Positions 9,106-15,632 of a stretch of 33,200 bases of DNA are shown here, piece after piece (the first letter of the stretch is position 1; the number at the start of each line of letters is the position of its first letter). The notes beneath the pieces are model-generated. The model made no database searches. It had not been told where the DNA came from and saw nothing but the letters and a program-made list of their open reading frames with translations. The position numbers were made by a program, and so were the translations under genes. Origin of the DNA: Candidatus Anaerofilum excrementigallinarum (GTDB taxonomy: Bacteria; Bacillota; Clostridia; Oscillospirales; Ruminococcaceae); the NCBI GenBank assembly GCA_019115305.1, contig DXDW01000234.1, forward strand, positions 1-33,200, written 5' to 3'.

Positions 9106-9141
9106 AAAACGCCCTGTTCCGTGCAAGGAACAGGGCGTTTT
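9106..9141. terminator. Bidirectional terminator between convergent genes
   Basis: A perfect 15-bp stem, AAAACGCCCTGTTCC (9106-9120) with its complement at 9127-9141. A-run and T-run flanks let it work for the membrane protein gene (+) and for mtnN (-). Confidence 0.9.
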
Positions 9142-9152
9142 GCTTTGCGTTT

Positions 9153-9836
9153 TTACAGCCGCTTCATCATTTCGTGAACAATGGCGGTGGCGGTGGCCAC
9201 ATATTCCGCGATGCTGAAGTTTTTCACCACCAGCTTTTCGTGGCCTTTTTCGTCGGCGTTGTCGCTCATGGCCCGGAGCACCACGCAGGGGATGCCGTTG
9301 CGGGCGGCGATCTGGCTCACGGCGGCGCCTTCCATCTCCACACAGTCGGGGGCGCATTTGGCCGCAATGGCCGCCTTGGTGGCGCTGTCCCCCACAAACT
9401 GGTCGCCGGTGGCGATCTTTCCGGTGAGGAAATGGACGCCCAGAGTCCGGCAGGCTTCCTCGGCGGCGGCGATAAGGGCGGGGTCACCGGCAAATTCTTT
9501 CAGGAAGGGGGCGCTCTGGCAGATCATGTCGGGCTCGGCGTCGTGGTAGACCACCACTTTGCCGATCACCACGTCCCCTACCCCGATCTCGCTGCTCATG
9601 TTGCCGGCAATGCCGGAAAAGATCAGCCGGTGGGCGCCGTAGCGGCTGGCCAGCACCTGCACCGTGGAGGCGGCATTGGCCTTGCCCATGCCGGCGCAGC
9701 AGAGCACCACCGGCTTGCCTTCCATCTCACCCTGGACGTACTCCACACCGGCGTAGGTCTCGGTGCGGCAGTTTTCCAGCAGGGCGGCCAGCTGGTCCAC
9801 CTCGTCGGGCATGGCGCCCATAATGGCGGTAAGCAT
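9153..9836 (-). CDS. mtnN: 5'-methylthioadenosine/S-adenosylhomocysteine nucleosidase
   Basis: Cleaves the glycosidic bond of methylthioadenosine and S-adenosylhomocysteine, releasing adenine. This clears SAM by-products and feeds methionine salvage and the activated methyl cycle. The 227-residue length matches the family. Landmarks are MGAMPDEVDQL at the N-terminus, CCAGMGKANAA, FSGIAGNMSSEIGVGDVVI, YHDAE, CVEMEGAAVSQIA (substrate-binding Glu cluster) and VLRAMSDNAD (the catalytic Asp region). The start was set at ATG 9836 because AAGGGGG lies about 9 bases before it. The frame stays open further upstream, but that part overlaps ychF. It begins 14 bp after the ychF stop, in the same operon. 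Confidence 0.95.
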   Translation of the reverse strand: MLTAIMGAMPDEVDQLAALLENCRTETYAGVEYVQGEMEGKPVVLCCAGMGKANAASTVQVLASRYGAHRLIFSGIAGNMSSEIGVGDVVIGKVVVYHDAEPDMICQSAPFLKEFAGDPALIAAAEEACRTLGVHFLTGKIATGDQFVGDSATKAAIAAKCAPDCVEMEGAAVSQIAARNGIPCVVLRAMSDNADEKGHEKLVVKNFSIAEYVATATAIVHEMMKRL

Positions 9837-9850
9837 CAATCCAATCCCCC

Positions 9851-10963
9851 TTATACGTTGAACAGGAACTCGATGATGTCCCCGTCCTTCACCACATATT
9901 CCTTGCCCTCGGTGCGCTGCAGGCCCTTGGCCTTGACGTTGGCCATGCTGAAATCGCAGGCGGCCAGGTCGTCGTAGCTCACCACGCTGGCCCGGATGAA
10001 GCCACGCTCGAAGTCGGAGTGGATCTTGCCCGCAGCCTGGGGCGCCTTGGTACCCCGGCGGATGGTCCAGGCCCGGCACTCCTTTTTGCCGTCGGTGAGG
10101 AAGCTGATGAGACCCAGCAAGGTGTAGCTGGCCTTGATGAGGTTGTCCAGACCGGTGGCTTCAATGCCCATTTCGGCCAGGAATTCCTTTTTCTCCTCGG
10201 GGGTGTAGTCGGCGATGTCCTCCTCGGTCTTGGCGCAGATGGGAATGCACTGGGCCCCCTCGGCGGCGGCCAGATCCTTCACCTTGTGGTAGTAGGGGTT
10301 CTGCTCCATGCCGTCCATGAGGTCGTCCTCGCTCATGTTGGCGGCGTAGATCACCGGCTTGGCGGTGAGCAGGCCCATCTCCCGGCGCTGGTGCATCTGG
10401 TCCTCGTCCGACTCGTCCCAGGCAAAGGTGCGGGCGTTTTTGCCTTCGGACAGGTGCTGCTCCAGCTCGCTGAGCCAGGCAGCGGCCGCGCCGGCCTTTT
10501 TGTCGCCGGTCTTGGCGGCCTTGGCAAACTTGGCGGCCCGATTGGTAACCACTTCCAGGTCGCTGAGGATCAGCTCGGTGTCGATGGTCTCGATGTCCCG
10601 GATGGGGTCCACGCTGCCCTCCACATGGATGACGTCGGTGCCCTCAAAGCAGCGCACCACATGGACGATGGCGTCGCATTCCCGGATGTTGCCCAGGAAT
10701 TTGTTGCCCAGGCCCTCGCCGTGGGAAGCGCCCTTCACCAGACCGGCGATGTCCACGAACTCCACAATGGCGGGAGTCTTTTTGTTGGTGTCCCAGATCT
10801 CGGCCAGCTTGTCCAGCCGGGCGTCGGGCACCGGCACAATGCCGGTGTTGGGGTCGATGGTGCAGAAGGGATAGTTGGCCGCGGCGGCGTTCTTGGTGCT
10901 GGTGATGGCGTTGAACAAGGTGCTCTTGCCCACGTTGGGCAGGCCCACGATTCCTAATTTCAT
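9851..10963 (-). CDS. ychF: Redox-regulated ATPase YchF (OLA1-type)
   Basis: Obg-family P-loop NTPase that hydrolyses ATP and associates with ribosomes; it is implicated in translation and oxidative stress control. The 370-residue protein has [20 protein letters not shown] (Walker A), a switch region, [27 protein letters not shown] (Walker B and the characteristic GEGLGN), [10 protein letters not shown] in place of NKxD (consistent with ATP rather than GTP use), and a C-terminal TGS domain ([28 protein letters not shown]). AAGGAG precedes ATG 10963. It is the first gene of the ychF-mtnN operon, read from the promoter at 11073-11101. Confidence 0.97.
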   Translation of the reverse strand: MKLGIVGLPNVGKSTLFNAITSTKNAAAANYPFCTIDPNTGIVPVPDARLDKLAEIWDTNKKTPAIVEFVDIAGLVKGASHGEGLGNKFLGNIRECDAIVHVVRCFEGTDVIHVEGSVDPIRDIETIDTELILSDLEVVTNRAAKFAKAAKTGDKKAGAAAAWLSELEQHLSEGKNARTFAWDESDEDQMHQRREMGLLTAKPVIYAANMSEDDLMDGMEQNPYYHKVKDLAAAEGAQCIPICAKTEEDIADYTPEEKKEFLAEMGIEATGLDNLIKASYTLLGLISFLTDGKKECRAWTIRRGTKAPQAAGKIHSDFERGFIRASVVSYDDLAACDFSMANVKAKGLQRTEGKEYVVKDGDIIEFLFNV

Positions 10964-11072
10964 CTTGGTTTTTCTCCTTTTTCAAGCGATGCTTTCGGCA
11001 GGCATACAAACGCTCCCCCGGGCGCAGGGCACGGCGGAGCGGAAAGCGTAGTAAAAAAGCTCATACACAATT

Positions 11073-11101
11073 ATTATACCACAGCCCTGGCGCCATCACA
11101 A
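11073..11101 (-). promoter_or_regulatory. Promoter of ychF-mtnN
   Basis: On the minus strand, TTGTGA (11101-11096) and TATAAT (11078-11073) with a 17-bp spacer. The leader is about 105 nt. Confidence 0.7.
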
Positions 11102-11125
11102 TACAGAGCGGCGGGATTACCGCCA

Positions 11126-11171
11126 CTTTTTCCGGCCTTTTTCCCGCCCCGAAGGGGGAAGCCGAAAAAGA
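11126..11171. repeat. Imperfect inverted repeat in the divergent ychF/GH43 intergenic region
   Basis: TTTTTC-CGGC... faces ...GCCGAAAAA, with an inner TCCC/GGGG pairing. It lies between the two divergent promoters and is not placed to terminate either gene. The rest of the 305-bp intergenic region (10964-11268) holds only the two promoters and leaders. Confidence 0.4.
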
Positions 11172-11197
11172 AAAGAGACCTCTGCCCTTCCCTTTCA

Positions 11198-11206
11198 TGG
11201 TATAAT
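11198..11206 (+). promoter_or_regulatory. Extended -10 promoter of the GH43 gene
   Basis: TGGTATAAT is a perfect extended -10 element. No good -35 is visible 17 bp upstream, as expected when the extended -10 compensates. Confidence 0.65.
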
Positions 11207-11268
11207 CAAAGCAAACCATACACCCCCGCGCCCCGGGCGCGCCATACGGCCATGGAGGTGCCGATGCC

Positions 11269-12717
11269 ATGAAACAACCTGTGATGAACCCCTATCTTCC
11301 CCTGTGGGAATACATCCCCGACGGCGAGCCCCGCATTTTTGACGGGCGGCTGTTCGTCTACGGTTCCCACGACTACGCCGGCGGCGAAAAGGGCTTTTGC
11401 CCCGGGGATTACATGGCCTGGTCGGCACCCCTGGAGGATTTGAGCCAGTGGACCTGCCACGGGGTGCTGTTCCCCCGCAGCGCCTGCCCCGGTCTGGCCG
11501 AAACCGACGCCATGGCCGCCCCCGATGTGGTCCGGGGTCCCGACGGCCGGTATTATCTCTACTGGAACACCAACGCCCAGATGGTGTGCCGGGTGGCGGT
11601 GTCCAACAGCCCCGCCGGCCCCTTTGTCTATTACGGCGAGGTCTGCCTGCCCGACGGCACCCCCTATGCCGACTGGAAGATGTTCGATCCGGGGGTGTTG
11701 GTGGACGAGGACGGCCGGGTCTACCTGTATGTGGGTTTCTGCATGCCCGGTCCCATCCCCGAGCGGTTCCGGGGCATGAAAAGCCCCTTTGCCCCCACCA
11801 GCCTGGGCTTTGAACTGGCCGCCGACATGAAGACCATTGTCCGGGGGCCGGTCTCCATTTTGCCCGGGGGCAACGAGACCGCCGGCACCGGCTTTGAGGG
11901 CCACGGCTTCTACGAGGCCTCCAGTCCCCGGAAGATCCGGGGAAAATACGTCATGGCCTATTCCAGCGAGGTGAGCCACGAGATGGCCTATGCCCTGGCC
12001 GACGATCCCCTGGGCCCCTACACCTACGCCGGGGCGCTGGTGAGCAGCGGGGATTTCGGCTTGGAAGGGGCCGCCAAGGCCCCGGTGATGCCCTACGGCA
12101 ATGTCCACGGCGGGCTGGTACAGCTGGGAGAGGATTGGTACATCTTCTACCACCGGCAGACCCACGGCATCGAGTGCTGCCGCCAGGGCTGCGCCGAGCG
12201 GCTGCCCCTGCGGGCCGACGGCTGGTTCGCCCAGGCCGAAGTGACCAGCTGCGGGCTCAACGGCGGGCCCCTGCAGGCGTCGGGCAGCTACAACGCCTGC
12301 TATTGCTGCCATCTCACCGGCCCTGCCATGGACCCCCGGCGGCTCACCATCCGGGAGTGCCGCCGGGCCACCGAGCCCCATATCTTCCAGGAAACTGCCA
12401 GCGACGAGACCCGGTCGGTCCACTATATCGCCAACATCACCGGGGGCACCGTGGCGGGCTACAAATATTTCGATTTTTCGGCCCAGGCAAACCGGAAACT
12501 GACGCTGCGGCTGCGGGGCCAGGGCCGGGTGACGGTGTCGCTGCATCTGGACAGCCCCGCCGGGCGGCAGATCGGCCGCGGGGATTTTGCACTGGGCGGC
12601 GGCTGGCAGTCTGCAGAGCTGGAGCTGGCCGACGTCCGGGGACCCCACGCCCTCTATATCGCCTTTGAGGAGACGGAAAATCCGGTGCAGTTTGAGAGCC
12701 TCGTGTATATTCCCTGA
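11269..12717 (+). CDS. Glycoside hydrolase family 43 protein (beta-xylosidase/arabinofuranosidase type)
   Basis: Probably removes xylose or arabinose from plant-derived oligosaccharides. The 482-residue protein begins NPYLPLWEYIPDGEPRIFDGRLFVYGSHD, the GH43 five-bladed propeller start with a candidate catalytic-base Asp. DAMAAPDVV carries the pKa-modulating Asp, and GHGFYEASSPRKIRGKYVMAYS the general-acid Glu. The last ~100 residues (from YIANITGGTVAGYKYFDF) look like the beta-sandwich/CBM6-like domain seen in this GH43 subgroup. There is no signal peptide, so it likely acts in the cytoplasm on imported oligosaccharides. GGAGGTG lies 8 bases before ATG 11269. No sugar transporter or regulator is adjacent, which is unusual for a glycan-use enzyme. 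Exact specificity cannot be read. Confidence 0.9.
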   Translation: MKQPVMNPYLPLWEYIPDGEPRIFDGRLFVYGSHDYAGGEKGFCPGDYMAWSAPLEDLSQWTCHGVLFPRSACPGLAETDAMAAPDVVRGPDGRYYLYWNTNAQMVCRVAVSNSPAGPFVYYGEVCLPDGTPYADWKMFDPGVLVDEDGRVYLYVGFCMPGPIPERFRGMKSPFAPTSLGFELAADMKTIVRGPVSILPGGNETAGTGFEGHGFYEASSPRKIRGKYVMAYSSEVSHEMAYALADDPLGPYTYAGALVSSGDFGLEGAAKAPVMPYGNVHGGLVQLGEDWYIFYHRQTHGIECCRQGCAERLPLRADGWFAQAEVTSCGLNGGPLQASGSYNACYCCHLTGPAMDPRRLTIRECRRATEPHIFQETASDETRSVHYIANITGGTVAGYKYFDFSAQANRKLTLRLRGQGRVTVSLHLDSPAGRQIGRGDFALGGGWQSAELELADVRGPHALYIAFEETENPVQFESLVYIP

Positions 12718-12732
12718 CCTGTTCCGCATACT

Positions 12733-12769
12733 AAAAAAGCAGGCGGCCCCCACAGGGGAGCCGCCTGCT
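12733..12769 (-). terminator. Terminator of the lipoprotein cyclophilin gene
   Basis: AGCAGGCGGC (12738-12747) pairs with GCCGCCTGCT (12760-12769), with inner CCCC/GGGG. The A-run at 12733-12738 becomes a U-run on the minus strand. In the plus direction there is no T-run, so it would stop GH43 transcripts only weakly. Confidence 0.85.
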
Positions 12770-12783
12770 GAAAGGCGAAACAA

Positions 12784-13596
12784 TCAGGATGCCGGTGCGC
12801 TGGCAGCGGAGGAATCCCCTGCCGCCCCGTCGGAAGCTGCGCTGTCCGCGGCGGGCAGCGGGCTGGGATCGGGCGAACCGTAGCTGGAGATCTGCACCGA
12901 GGTGAGCGTTATTTCGGTGCGGGGTTTGCCGTCCTGGTCGGGATCGGAGGCGATGGCGATGGCGTCCACTACCTCCATGCCCTCGTATACCTGGCCGAAG
13001 ATGGTGTTGTAGTAGTCCAGATAGGGCGCGCCGCCGCCGGCCTTGTAGGCGTCGGCCACAGCCTGGTCCATGCCCTTGTCCAGCAGGCTCTGGGCGTCTT
13101 CGTCGGAGATGGAGTCAGGAGCGGTCTGTACCACATAGAACTGGCTGAAATTGGCGCTGGTGTCGCTGCCCATATGGGCCATGCACAGGGCGCCGGAAAA
13201 ATGGTGCAGCTTGCTGGAGATCTCCACCGGGAAGGGCATGCCGTCCCAGCAGGTGGTGCCGCCGTTTCCGCTGCCGGTGGCGTCCCCCGACTGGATGATG
13301 AAATCACCGATCACCCGGTGAAAGGGCAGCCCGTTGTAATAGCCCTCGTTGGCCAGAGCGATGAAATTTTCCACCGCCATGGGGGCCTCGTCGGGATACA
13401 GCACCGCCCGGAACTGGCCGTATTCGGTGGTGAAAATAGCAATGGGGTTCCCCTCGGCGGGCTGCTGGAACTGCAGCAGATCCGAGTCCACATCGGGGCG
13501 CTTCTGGGTGTGCACCCCGTTGGTGGTCTGGCCGCAGCCCACTAGGCCAAAGCCCACCAGGCAGGCGCACAGCAGGGCAAAAATCGTCTTTTTCAT
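12784..13596 (-). CDS. Peptidyl-prolyl cis-trans isomerase, cyclophilin type, lipoprotein
   Basis: A predicted membrane-anchored foldase acting on extracytoplasmic proteins. Residues 1-20 are a lipoprotein signal (KK, hydrophobic core, then LVGC lipobox) with Cys as the likely lipidated residue. A short linker precedes the cyclophilin domain: IAIFTTEYGQFRAVLYPDEAP, AVENFIALANEGYYNGLPFHRVIGDFIIQSGD (catalytic Arg in FHRV), ALCMAHMG and SQFYVV. The last ~45 residues are a Ser/Ala/Pro-rich low-complexity tail. Two adjacent ATGs exist (13599 and 13596); GGGAGG is 3 bases from the first and 6 from the second, so I used 13596 (270 residues). The frame runs further upstream but that part does not look coding. 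It is monocistronic, with an extended -10 promoter and its own terminator. Confidence 0.92.
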   Translation of the reverse strand: MKKTIFALLCACLVGFGLVGCGQTTNGVHTQKRPDVDSDLLQFQQPAEGNPIAIFTTEYGQFRAVLYPDEAPMAVENFIALANEGYYNGLPFHRVIGDFIIQSGDATGSGNGGTTCWDGMPFPVEISSKLHHFSGALCMAHMGSDTSANFSQFYVVQTAPDSISDEDAQSLLDKGMDQAVADAYKAGGGAPYLDYYNTIFGQVYEGMEVVDAIAIASDPDQDGKPRTEITLTSVQISSYGSPDPSPLPAADSAASDGAAGDSSAASAPAS

Positions 13597-13644
13597 CATG
13601 CACCTCCCTGCACGAATGTCCCCCACAGGGGAAGAATCATTATC

Positions 13645-13653
13645 AGTATAGCA
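13645..13653 (-). promoter_or_regulatory. Extended -10 promoter of the lipoprotein cyclophilin gene
   Basis: TGCTATACT read on the minus strand; no strong -35. It lies about 45 bp before the start codon. Confidence 0.55.
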
Positions 13654-13721
13654 CATTTTGTCCCAAAAATCTTGACGTGGATGTGAATTTTTTCCCCGGG
13701 CAAATTTCTTGCCGGTATGCC

Positions 13722-13750
13722 TTGACGAACGGCGGGAAAATGGATACACT
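13722..13750 (+). promoter_or_regulatory. Promoter of the DUF1292 gene
   Basis: TTGACG (13722-13727) and TACACT (13745-13750), 17-bp spacer. Confidence 0.65.
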
Positions 13751-13814
13751 ATTCATAGAGCAAGCGGCTCTACTTCATACAGGAAGGCAGAAGCCTTCCG
13801 GGAAAGGAACTGGC

Positions 13815-14150
13815 ATGAGCGACGAGCGCAAGCTGCCCGGGGACGAAGAAGCCCCGGACTATACCCCCGACCTGCTCACTTTGGAGGATGAGGATGGCAA
13901 CGAACACACCTTTGAGGTGATCGACGCCGCCGATTTCAAGGATCAGCGCTATCTGGCTGTGGTGCCTTGCAGCGAAGACCCCGAGGCCCAGCTTCAGCAA
14001 GATGGGCAACTCATCATCATGCGGGTGGACGAGGACGAGGAAGGCGAATATCTGGATATCGTGGACGACGACGAGGAGCTTGTGGACGTGAGCAAGATGT
14101 TCGAGACCCGTCTGCGGGAAATCTTTGATATCGACGACAGCGATCTGTAA
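13815..14150 (+). CDS. DUF1292 domain-containing acidic protein
   Basis: A 111-residue, highly acidic protein of a small Firmicutes family of unknown function (DUF1292). The family pattern is visible: LLTLEDEDGNEHTFEVIDAADFKDQRYLAVVP, then LIIMRVDEDEEGEYLDIVDDDEELVDVSKMFETRLRE. There is no membrane segment or signal peptide, so it is cytoplasmic. In many Bacillota, DUF1292 genes sit beside the Holliday-junction resolvase gene yqgF or beside ureM/YrzL-type genes; no such partner is present here, and the gene seems to be alone. AAAGGAA precedes ATG 13815. The frame extends upstream but crosses the promoter. No clear terminator follows before the next promoter at 14169. Confidence 0.9.
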   Translation: MSDERKLPGDEEAPDYTPDLLTLEDEDGNEHTFEVIDAADFKDQRYLAVVPCSEDPEAQLQQDGQLIIMRVDEDEEGEYLDIVDDDEELVDVSKMFETRLREIFDIDDSDL

Positions 14151-14168
14151 CCACGGCAATATCCTGCC

Positions 14169-14197
14169 TTGTTCGATTTGTTGCAGCTTTATATAAT
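14169..14197 (+). promoter_or_regulatory. Promoter of the structured RNA
   Basis: TTGTTC (14169-14174) and a perfect TATAAT (14192-14197) with a 17-bp spacer. Predicted start near A14204. No ribosome binding site or plausible reading frame follows. Confidence 0.7.
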
Positions 14198-14203
14198 CCT
14201 ACT

Positions 14204-14406
14204 AATCAATCATCGGGAGTCCGGATGGTCCCGCAGGGGATTGCAGACCTCCCGCCTCTGGCGGAAGAAGGGAGCGTGAAACTGCGGGCAGGGCACCCAC
14301 CTGCCAAAGCGGTAGGTTTGATTGGCTGCAGACGGCAAGGCGGGGATCTTATAACAAAGCAGGCGCCGTTTTTCTCCCTTCTGGGGAAGAAAAACGGCGC
14401 CTTTTT
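14204..14406 (+). ncRNA. Stand-alone structured non-coding RNA of about 200 nt (family not identified)
   Basis: The segment has a promoter directly before it, a strong terminator at its end, no coding frame with a ribosome binding site, and dense complementarity. A closing helix pairs 14202-14209 (CTAATCAA) with 14318-14325 (TTGATTGG); its first two pairs lie at or just before the predicted start. Inside are CATCGG/CCGGATG (14211-14216 with 14221-14227, G14223 bulged), CCCGCAG/CTGCGGG (14230-14236 with 14282-14288) capped by CTCCC/GGGAG (14249-14253 with 14270-14274), and GGCAGG/CCTGCC (14287-14292 with 14300-14305). TGCAGAC occurs twice (14242-14248, 14327-14333), the second copy in the linker before the terminator. 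Size and isolation fit 6S RNA or another global structured RNA such as the raiA motif, but I could not match conserved sequence for either. SRP RNA, RNase P RNA and tmRNA signatures are absent. Confidence 0.7.
14361..14406 (+). terminator. Terminator of the structured RNA
   Basis: AGGCGCCGTTTTTCTCCC pairs almost perfectly with GGGGAAGAAAAACGGCGCCT and is followed by TTTTT; a second T-run lies at 14411-14416. The convergent gene ends 18 bp further on, and on its strand the same hairpin has only a weak T-run. Confidence 0.9.
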
Positions 14407-14423
14407 GCGCTTTTTTGTATCCG

Positions 14424-14699
14424 TCAGGCCGCCCGACGATGCTGTACGGCCACGGCGGAGGCCACCGCAGGCCGCGGCCGGCGGGCCGGCGCATGGGACG
14501 CTGCGCGGCGGCGAGGCCGGGCAGGGGCGGTGATCAGCTGGGACAGGCGGCTGGCGGCCAGCCCCAGTACCCCCAGCCAGGCAGCCAGCTCCAGCAGGGA
14601 GATGGCCCCCACAGCCCAGTTCCCCGCCGCTGCAAACATTCCGAAAACCACCGCCATCAGTGCCATCTTGCAGGCAAATTCTACCATTTTCCGCAGCAT
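14424..14699 (-). CDS. Small two-TM membrane protein with a basic tail (unknown family)
   Basis: A 91-residue protein not matching a family I recognise. Residues about 6-29 and 32-55 form two hydrophobic segments joined by a short turn (AAGNWAVGA). Residues 57-91 are Arg/Pro/Ala-rich and strongly basic, so by the positive-inside rule the tail should be cytoplasmic. It is supported as a real gene by GGAGG 8 bases before ATG 14699, by a consensus promoter on the same strand (TTGACA-17-TATTCT at 14835-14807), and by operator palindromes inside that promoter. It is divergent from an XRE-S24 repressor that very likely controls it. Size, topology and tight repression recall holins, small membrane toxins or SOS-induced membrane peptides, but this is inference. 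Its 3' end converges on the structured RNA. Confidence 0.7.
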   Translation of the reverse strand: MLRKMVEFACKMALMAVVFGMFAAAGNWAVGAISLLELAAWLGVLGLAASRLSQLITAPARPRRRAASHAPARRPRPAVASAVAVQHRRAA

Positions 14700-14782
14700 A
14701 TCCGTATCCTCCGTTTCGGCGGCAGGGTCCGCGGCGGCTGTGCACCGTCCGCGGCTGCCGCCGCTGTTTTTTATCACTTCAA

Positions 14783-14797
14783 ACAACACTTTGTTGT
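14783..14797. promoter_or_regulatory. Operator-like palindrome ACAAC-N5-GTTGT (copy 1)
   Basis: ACAACACTTTGTTGT, with perfect 5-bp arms and a 5-bp spacer, lies just downstream of the minus-strand transcription start for the small membrane protein gene. Its arrangement is the same as the copy at 14888-14902. Confidence 0.65.
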
Positions 14798-14806
14798 TCT
14801 GACATA

Positions 14807-14835
14807 AGAATACAACAACTAAAAGTAGTTGTCAA
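14807..14835 (-). promoter_or_regulatory. Promoter of the small membrane protein gene
   Basis: On the minus strand, TTGACA (14835-14830) and TATTCT (14812-14807), 17-bp spacer. The palindrome at 14815-14832 fills the spacer and overlaps the -35. Confidence 0.75.
14815..14832. promoter_or_regulatory. Operator-like palindrome ACAACTA-N4-TAGTTGT
   Basis: Perfect 7-bp arms around AAAG, lying between the -35 and -10 of the minus-strand promoter. Two further direct ACAACT half-sites follow at 14837-14842 and 14845-14850. The arms share ACAAC/GTTGT with the other two palindromes but the spacing differs (8 versus 5). Confidence 0.65.
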
Positions 14836-14878
14836 TACAACTCAACAACTTTTTTTACAATTAAAAACGGAGGCGGTC

Positions 14879-14907
14879 TTTACAAAAACAACAGTTAGTT
14901 GTATAAT
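14879..14907 (+). promoter_or_regulatory. Promoter of the XRE-S24 repressor gene
   Basis: TTTACA (14879-14884) and TATAAT (14902-14907), 17-bp spacer. The spacer contains the operator palindrome at 14888-14902, which indicates autoregulation. Confidence 0.8.
14888..14902. promoter_or_regulatory. Operator-like palindrome ACAAC-N5-GTTGT (copy 2)
   Basis: ACAACAGTTAGTTGT sits between the -35 and -10 of the repressor's own promoter. Confidence 0.7.
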
Positions 14908-14935
14908 AAAAAACATGAAAGGGGAGAGCACGCAT

Positions 14936-15520
14936 ATGTTCAAACAACGGCTCAAGGAGCTTCGCAACCAGCGGGGCTACACCCAGGTGGGGCTTTCCCG
15001 GGCGCTGGGGGTTTCCCAGCAGGCGGTGGGCAAATGGGAGACCGGCCGCTGCACCCCCGATCCTCAGATGCTCACCCGGCTGGCGGCCACCCTGGACACC
15101 ACGGTGGACTATCTGCTGGGGGGCGGCAACGTTCTGGCCGAGTGCATGGTGCCGGTGCTGGGCACCGTCAAGGCCGGGTTCGGCGCCTTGGCCTTTGAGG
15201 AGGACTACGGCAGCGAGCCCGCCAACGTCAAGGACCCTTCCCAGTACTTCTATCTCATCGTCCGGGGTGACAGCATGGAGCCCCGCATCCACGACGGCGA
15301 CCTGGCGCTGGTGCGCCGGCAGCCTACTTTGGAAAGCGGCGAGCTGGGGGTAGTGGTCTACGGCGAAGGGGAAGGCACCCTGAAAAAATACATCCGCCAG
15401 GGCCAGGCCGTGATTTTGCAGCCCTTCAATCCCGCCTACAAATCCCAGGTGATCGCCGGGGCGGATCTGGAGCAGCTGCACATCGCCGGGCGCGTGGTGG
15501 AAACCAAGACCAAGTGGTAA
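14936..15520 (+). CDS. LexA/CI-like repressor: XRE helix-turn-helix plus S24 peptidase domain
   Basis: A 194-residue transcription repressor of the phage CI/LexA type. Residues about 3-60 form an XRE helix-turn-helix (TQVGLSRALGVSQQAVGKWETGR, then LAATLDTTVDYLL). Residues about 75-190 form the S24 domain. VKAGFG holds an Ala80-Gly81 pair at the usual self-cleavage position, GDSMEP gives Ser113, and TLKKY gives Lys150; the 37-residue Ser-Lys distance equals that of LexA (S119/K156). Self-cleavage on RecA activation is therefore plausible, linking the locus to DNA damage. ATG 14936 follows AAAGGGGAG; an upstream in-frame ATG at 14915 contains this ribosome binding site and was rejected. Operators lie in its own promoter and in that of the divergent membrane protein gene. 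The HTH differs from canonical LexA, so it is probably not the global SOS repressor. Confidence 0.92.
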   Translation: MFKQRLKELRNQRGYTQVGLSRALGVSQQAVGKWETGRCTPDPQMLTRLAATLDTTVDYLLGGGNVLAECMVPVLGTVKAGFGALAFEEDYGSEPANVKDPSQYFYLIVRGDSMEPRIHDGDLALVRRQPTLESGELGVVVYGEGEGTLKKYIRQGQAVILQPFNPAYKSQVIAGADLEQLHIAGRVVETKTKW

Positions 15521-15535
15521 AAATTTTGCTCTGAC

Positions 15536-15591
15536 ACAGGGCCTTTTTGGATACCTGCTTTTTTGCTGTGTGCGGAAAGGCCCTGTTTTTT
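15536..15591 (+). terminator. Terminator after the repressor gene
   Basis: ACAGGGCCTTT (15536-15546) pairs with AAAGGCCCTGT (15576-15586) across a long loop, followed by TTTTT. Confidence 0.8.
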
Positions 15592-15632
15592 GTACCCTTT
15601 TTTAGGAAAAAGCATCCGGGGAGGCAAACGAG

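Noticed and set aside
7198..9177. Second plus-strand frame of 659 codons across the membrane protein gene
   Set aside because: The other frame has a good ribosome binding site, regular membrane segments and family-like motifs; this one is Gly/Ala/Pro/Arg-rich and runs into the terminator.
14204..14406. SRP RNA, RNase P RNA or tmRNA as identity of the structured RNA
   Set aside because: The GGAA-tetraloop/AGGTCCGGAAGGAAGC element of SRP RNA, the conserved P4 region of RNase P RNA, and the tRNA-like ends plus tag frame of tmRNA are all absent. GAGTCCGGA resembles an RNase P stretch but the context does not fit.
14915..14935. Earlier ATG as start of the XRE-S24 repressor
   Set aside because: This ATG overlaps the AAAGGGGAG ribosome binding site of ATG 14936, and the family HTH begins right after ATG 14936.
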